Assembly: GCA_018830205.1 (NCBI GenBank)
Contig: JAHJSX010000110.1
Span: 1-6,953, forward strand
DNA length: 6,953 bases
Source of the DNA: an archaeon
Lineage (GTDB): Archaea > Hydrothermarchaeota > Hydrothermarchaeia > Hydrothermarchaeales > Hydrothermarchaeaceae
Direction: 5' to 3'
Part shown: positions 4,536-6,953 of the stretch, piece after piece
Layout: every line of letters begins with the position of its first letter
Numbering within the stretch: the stretch's first letter is position 1
The notes under the pieces: generated by a model
Databases searched by the model: none
Seen by the model: only the letters and a program-made list of their open reading frames with translations
Told to the model about the DNA's origin: nothing
Translations under genes and position numbers: made by a program

Positions 4536-5962
4536 GATAACTTTATGTTTTTGATGAAGGTCCTCGCGGATTTAAGCGTCCTCAGGCCCTCTTCAGGGTT
4601 TTTCAATGATTGGATGATTTTGTAGAAAATGAAACCGGGCCGCAGATAGAACTCGCGCCTTGCATCATCGCACATCTTGACAAGTTCCCTCGAGCCTATT
4701 TCAGGCAGATTCAGGGCAGTTGAGTGCTTCCCTTCGCTGTCAATCCACTTTGAGTAGTCCTCTGTTTCAAGATAGCCCTTTTCCTTTGCCCACGCATACG
4801 AGGCCGTCCCAGGGTAGACCATCAATGGATAGAACTGTGCCGTGTCCGGGTTCAGCTTCTTTGCGAAATTTATAGTCTCCCTGATGCTATCTTTTGTGTC
4901 ATTTGGAAGCCCCAGGATAAAGCAGCCGTTTACAAGCAGGCCCGTGCTTCTTGCATTTTTCATAAAGTCAACCTGTTTTTCCTTGGTGGTCTTTTTGCCC
5001 ACACCATCGAGTGCAGTCTGTGTCGGGCTTTCAAACCCGACGCAAAGGAGCCTGCACCCGGCTTTCTTCATATTCTTTAGGGTTTCAGGCTTTGTATCCA
5101 CCCTCACGTTGCAGGACCACTTGAGCTTTATTCCCTCTTTTAGCATCAGGTCGCAAAGCTCAACCGTCCGCTTTTGGTTTGCTGGGAAGGTCTCGTCCTC
5201 GAACATGACCTCACGCACCCCCGGGAGTTCTTTTTTGATGTATTTTAGTTCTTCTATGACATTCCCAACACTTCTTGCACGATATGAATTCTTAAACGGT
5301 GCGTTGCAGAACGAGCAGTTGTAGGGGCAGCCCCTCGCAGTGAGTATTGTAACCTGAGGGTACCGCAGCGACGCATAGAAGTAATCGCCGACATCAAGAT
5401 GTCGCTTATAAACTTTTGAAACAAACGGAAGCTCGTCCAGGTCCTTTAACAGTTCTCTCTCTCTGTTGTTTATGACTTCCTCATCCAATTTGAACGAGAG
5501 CCCGTCAACGCCCATGAGCGTGTCGCCAGCGTCCAGGGTTTTGGCAAGGTCAAGGAGGGTAAGCTCGTACTCGCCCCTGCACACAGAATCAACCCCATTT
5601 GACCCCTGAAGTGTTTCTTCAGGAAGGGCAGTAGGGTGCGTGCCAACGAGATTTATGTGAGTGTCTGGCAGAGCGTTTTTGATTTCCCCTGCCACTTCCA
5701 AGTCGTTTTTTATGCTTGGCGTGCTCGTGTCCACTACAACGAGTTCTGGCGCGAATTCCTTTGCAAATTCAACTGTTTTTTCACGCGTCCAGTCTTTCGC
5801 GACAGCGTCGATGAGCTTTACATCAAATTCAGACTCCAGAACACCTGTCGCGTATGCCAGGAAATAGGGATAGTAAAACGTCCCGCCCTTTGTGACGCAC
5901 GGTGAGCGGCTCTGCCTTGAATACCGCCTGTGAAATGGAGGATTCAGCATAAGGATTTTCAT
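4532..5962 (-). CDS. B12-binding-domain radical SAM protein in the surface-glycan operon
   Basis: 476 residues in two domains. Residues 1 to about 145 form a cobalamin-binding-type Rossmann domain beginning MKILMLNPPF, with GTHPTALPEETL at 107-118. No D-x-H-x-x-G lower-ligand motif is present, so any cobalamin would not be bound through that histidine. Residues about 195-400 are the radical SAM domain. The CPYNCSFC motif has C212, C216 and C219 for the [4Fe-4S] cluster, and FEDETF (254-259) and a GCFILGLPNDT stretch (346-356) follow as in the class. The C-terminal helical part (about 425-476) is also typical. Many relatives methylate or rearrange unreactive carbons in lipids, pigments and antibiotics; the substrate here is unknown. 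Position between an Alg13-like gene and a GT2 suggests a lipid carrier, membrane lipid or sugar as target. ATG 5962 has a strong GGAGG (5974-5970) seven bases upstream and overlaps the Alg13-like stop (ATGA); its own stop overlaps the GT2 start in the same way. Confidence 0.85.
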   Translation of the reverse strand: MKILMLNPPFHRRYSRQSRSPCVTKGGTFYYPYFLAYATGVLESEFDVKLIDAVAKDWTREKTVEFAKEFAPELVVVDTSTPSIKNDLEVAGEIKNALPDTHINLVGTHPTALPEETLQGSNGVDSVCRGEYELTLLDLAKTLDAGDTLMGVDGLSFKLDEEVINNRERELLKDLDELPFVSKVYKRHLDVGDYFYASLRYPQVTILTARGCPYNCSFCNAPFKNSYRARSVGNVIEELKYIKKELPGVREVMFEDETFPANQKRTVELCDLMLKEGIKLKWSCNVRVDTKPETLKNMKKAGCRLLCVGFESPTQTALDGVGKKTTKEKQVDFMKNARSTGLLVNGCFILGLPNDTKDSIRETINFAKKLNPDTAQFYPLMVYPGTASYAWAKEKGYLETEDYSKWIDSEGKHSTALNLPEIGSRELVKMCDDARREFYLRPGFIFYKIIQSLKNPEEGLRTLKSARTFIKNIKLS

Positions 5963-6426
5963 GGGAGGCCCTCCAGGTATTTGTTTATTATATCGACCAC
6001 ATTGTCCCCTTCTTTTTTTCTTTTGACACTTTTTGTTTTTGCTTCACTGATAGCATCCTCAAGTTTATCAATATCCAGAACCATCACGGCCCTCCCCTCG
6101 TTTGCGATTTCCCTGGCAAGGTCGAGCTGGTGGTCGTTTGTGTGCTCATTGTGCTTTTTAAGGCGGGGGACAATTACGAGCGGCTTTCCGTAGGCAAGGG
6201 CATCGGTGACGCACCCGATTCCGCCGTGGGTCACAACAACATCTGCCTTTTCGATATAGTCGTACATGCTTTTAAGCCCCGTAAATGCAAAATATTTTGC
6301 GTTCTTTGGTGCATAGGAAGTTGCACCTATTTGCATTACAACTTCATCATTCTCTGCTATCTCGTCCATCTTCTTGACTAGCCTTTCAAAGCCAAGGTTG
6401 TGAGTGCCCACCATAACAAAAATCAT
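5959..6426 (-). CDS. Alg13/PssE-like catalytic subunit of a two-part GT28-type glycosyltransferase
   Basis: 155 residues, equal to just the C-terminal nucleotide-sugar-binding half of a GT-B enzyme, as in Alg13, PssE and EpsF. The protein opens with MIFVMVGTH. It then has the acceptor/donor signature VVTHGGIGCVTDAL (64-77), GKPLVIVPRLKKHNEHTNDHQLDLA (80-104) with the conserved H-N/E-H..HQ cluster, and a helical end. Such subunits bind the UDP-sugar but are active only with an Alg14/PssD membrane partner, which is encoded immediately upstream. Together they would add GlcNAc, glucose or a uronic acid to a lipid-linked sugar at the cytoplasmic face; the exact sugar is not readable. ATG 6426 overlaps the partner's stop (ATGA) and has GGAG at 6437-6434, seven bases upstream. 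The stop overlaps the radical SAM start. Length is normal for the family. Confidence 0.88.
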   Translation of the reverse strand: MIFVMVGTHNLGFERLVKKMDEIAENDEVVMQIGATSYAPKNAKYFAFTGLKSMYDYIEKADVVVTHGGIGCVTDALAYGKPLVIVPRLKKHNEHTNDHQLDLAREIANEGRAVMVLDIDKLEDAISEAKTKSVKRKKEGDNVVDIINKYLEGLP

Positions 6427-6863
6427 GATATATCTCCAAGTCTCGCCCTCTTGAAATATTTAAGGAGGGGTTTCCACCTGACTATGAAAAGGTCGGCGAG
6501 AGGGTAAATCATTCTTGCTGCAAGCGAGGGCTCTGTGACGCGGCACCCGCACTCAACGTATATGATTTTCGCACCACTCAGTTTTCCAAGCAGGCAGAAG
6601 GAAAACGTAACGCCTGCACCGGTGGATATAATGACATTGGGCCTCTTTTTTAGTACAATCAAATACGTCTGCAGAAAATTTACAATGAACCTGAGAGGGT
6701 TTCTCCTAGGGTCCATCACTGTGTAATATTCGCGCCCCTGGAGCGTTTCTTCAAGGTGCGGAGAGTAAAATGTAGTATAGAATTTTTCGCCTTTGATATT
6801 CTCGCCAATCTTGAGGGCCTCGGTCAGATGTCCTCCCGCAGAACATACAAGACAGATTTTCAT
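6423..6863 (-). CDS. Alg14/PssD-like membrane-recruiting subunit of a two-part glycosyltransferase
   Basis: 146 residues from the ATG at 6863. It corresponds to the N-terminal, acceptor-binding half of a GT-B enzyme. The family opening MKICLVCSAGGHLTE contains the S-x-G-G-H motif. Later come VIISTGAGVTFSF (80-92, numbering from a GTG at 6872) and YVECGCRVTEPSLAARMIYPLADLFIVRW (105-133), the usual E..R...PSL..R..Y.LAD.F.VQW region. A hydrophobic stretch at about 62-75 may touch the membrane. It recruits the Alg13-like subunit. Start choice: the frame is open to the window edge, but relatives begin at M-K-I, so ATG 6863 is preferred. GTG 6872 would touch the upstream stop (TAGTG). The stop overlaps the next start by ATGA. 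Confidence 0.85.
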   Translation of the reverse strand: MKICLVCSAGGHLTEALKIGENIKGEKFYTTFYSPHLEETLQGREYYTVMDPRRNPLRFIVNFLQTYLIVLKKRPNVIISTGAGVTFSFCLLGKLSGAKIIYVECGCRVTEPSLAARMIYPLADLFIVRWKPLLKYFKRARLGDIS

Positions 6864-6871
6864 ACAAATCA

Positions 6872-6953
6872 CTATGAAAGAAGCAATACTAACAATGCAA
6901 TCGCTAATTGGATGGCGAGGAGCGAGATTACCAGCTTTTGTTCTTTGAATTTC
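6872..6953 (-). CDS. C-terminal tail of a probable membrane protein (truncated by window edge)
   Basis: Only 26 codons and a TAG (6874-6872) are visible. After a short charged piece (KFKEQK) the protein ends in one long hydrophobic segment of some 18 residues with LLAIQLAIALLVLLL character, then a serine and the stop. A membrane helix that ends a protein, immediately upstream and on the same strand as the Alg14-like gene, fits a flippase, polymerase or membrane glycosyltransferase of the same operon. The family cannot be told from so short a piece, and a chance open frame is not excluded. Confidence 0.45.
   Translation of the reverse strand, partial: KFKEQKLVISLLAIQLAIALLVLLLS

Noticed and set aside
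4842..5324. A 160-codon plus-strand open frame opposite the radical SAM gene
   Set aside because: The minus-strand frame carries the clear CxxxCxxC motif and coupled starts. The plus-strand frame is Ser/Phe-rich shadow translation.
5964..5974. Perfect 11-base inverted repeat GGAGGCCCTCC over the ribosome site of the radical SAM gene
   Set aside because: The centre leaves a loop of one base, so it cannot form a useful hairpin. It is explained by a strong GGAGG site next to codons for the end of the Alg13-like protein.
1..6953. Mobile elements, CRISPR arrays, tRNA genes, long direct repeats
   Set aside because: No transposase, regularly spaced repeats, terminal inverted repeats or cloverleaf was seen on either strand. 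GTTCGAA at 2039-2045 resembles a T-loop but lacks flanking arms.

Overview
The window looks like a chromosomal stretch of an uncultivated archaeon. TATA-like boxes sit about 27-30 bases ahead of start codons (leaderless or near-leaderless transcripts). Oligo-T runs, without a preceding hairpin, follow the plus-strand genes. The gene content also fits: a two-part archaeal-type CcmF, a VIT-like protein, and split Alg14/Alg13-like glycosyltransferase subunits. I cannot name the lineage from this sequence alone.

Plus strand, left part. The 3' end of a truncated gene of unrecognised function (2-319) is followed by an oligo-T terminator region and a TATA-type promoter. Next come two overlapping membrane-protein genes (406-1401 and 1394-2008) that together look like one cytochrome c maturation protein CcmF, cut in two just after its second conserved haem-associated histidine. 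They are followed by a stretch of about 270 bases without a gene (about 2025-2296). It folds convincingly on paper into several helices, begins a correct distance after a TATA-like box and ends in a T-run. I read it as a probable structured non-coding RNA that I could not assign to RNase P RNA, SRP RNA, a riboswitch or tRNA. It is the most interesting element here.

Minus strand, middle. A two-gene unit, an AlkD-like DNA glycosylase followed by a VIT/CCC1-like membrane protein (3483 to 2297), is joined by a TTGA stop/start overlap and has its own leaderless-type promoter. It converges on the RNA candidate.

Minus strand, right part. A tightly coupled surface-glycan operon runs leftward from beyond the window edge: the C-terminal end of a probable membrane protein, an Alg14/PssD-like subunit, an Alg13/PssE-like catalytic subunit, a B12-binding-domain radical SAM protein, and a family 2 glycosyltransferase with a membrane tail. 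The last four are linked by three identical 4-base ATGA overlaps. The Alg14/Alg13 pair would add a sugar to a lipid-linked acceptor at the membrane, and the GT2 would extend or modify the glycan. The radical SAM enzyme would carry out an unknown modification of the lipid or sugar. These roles are inferred from families and gene order.
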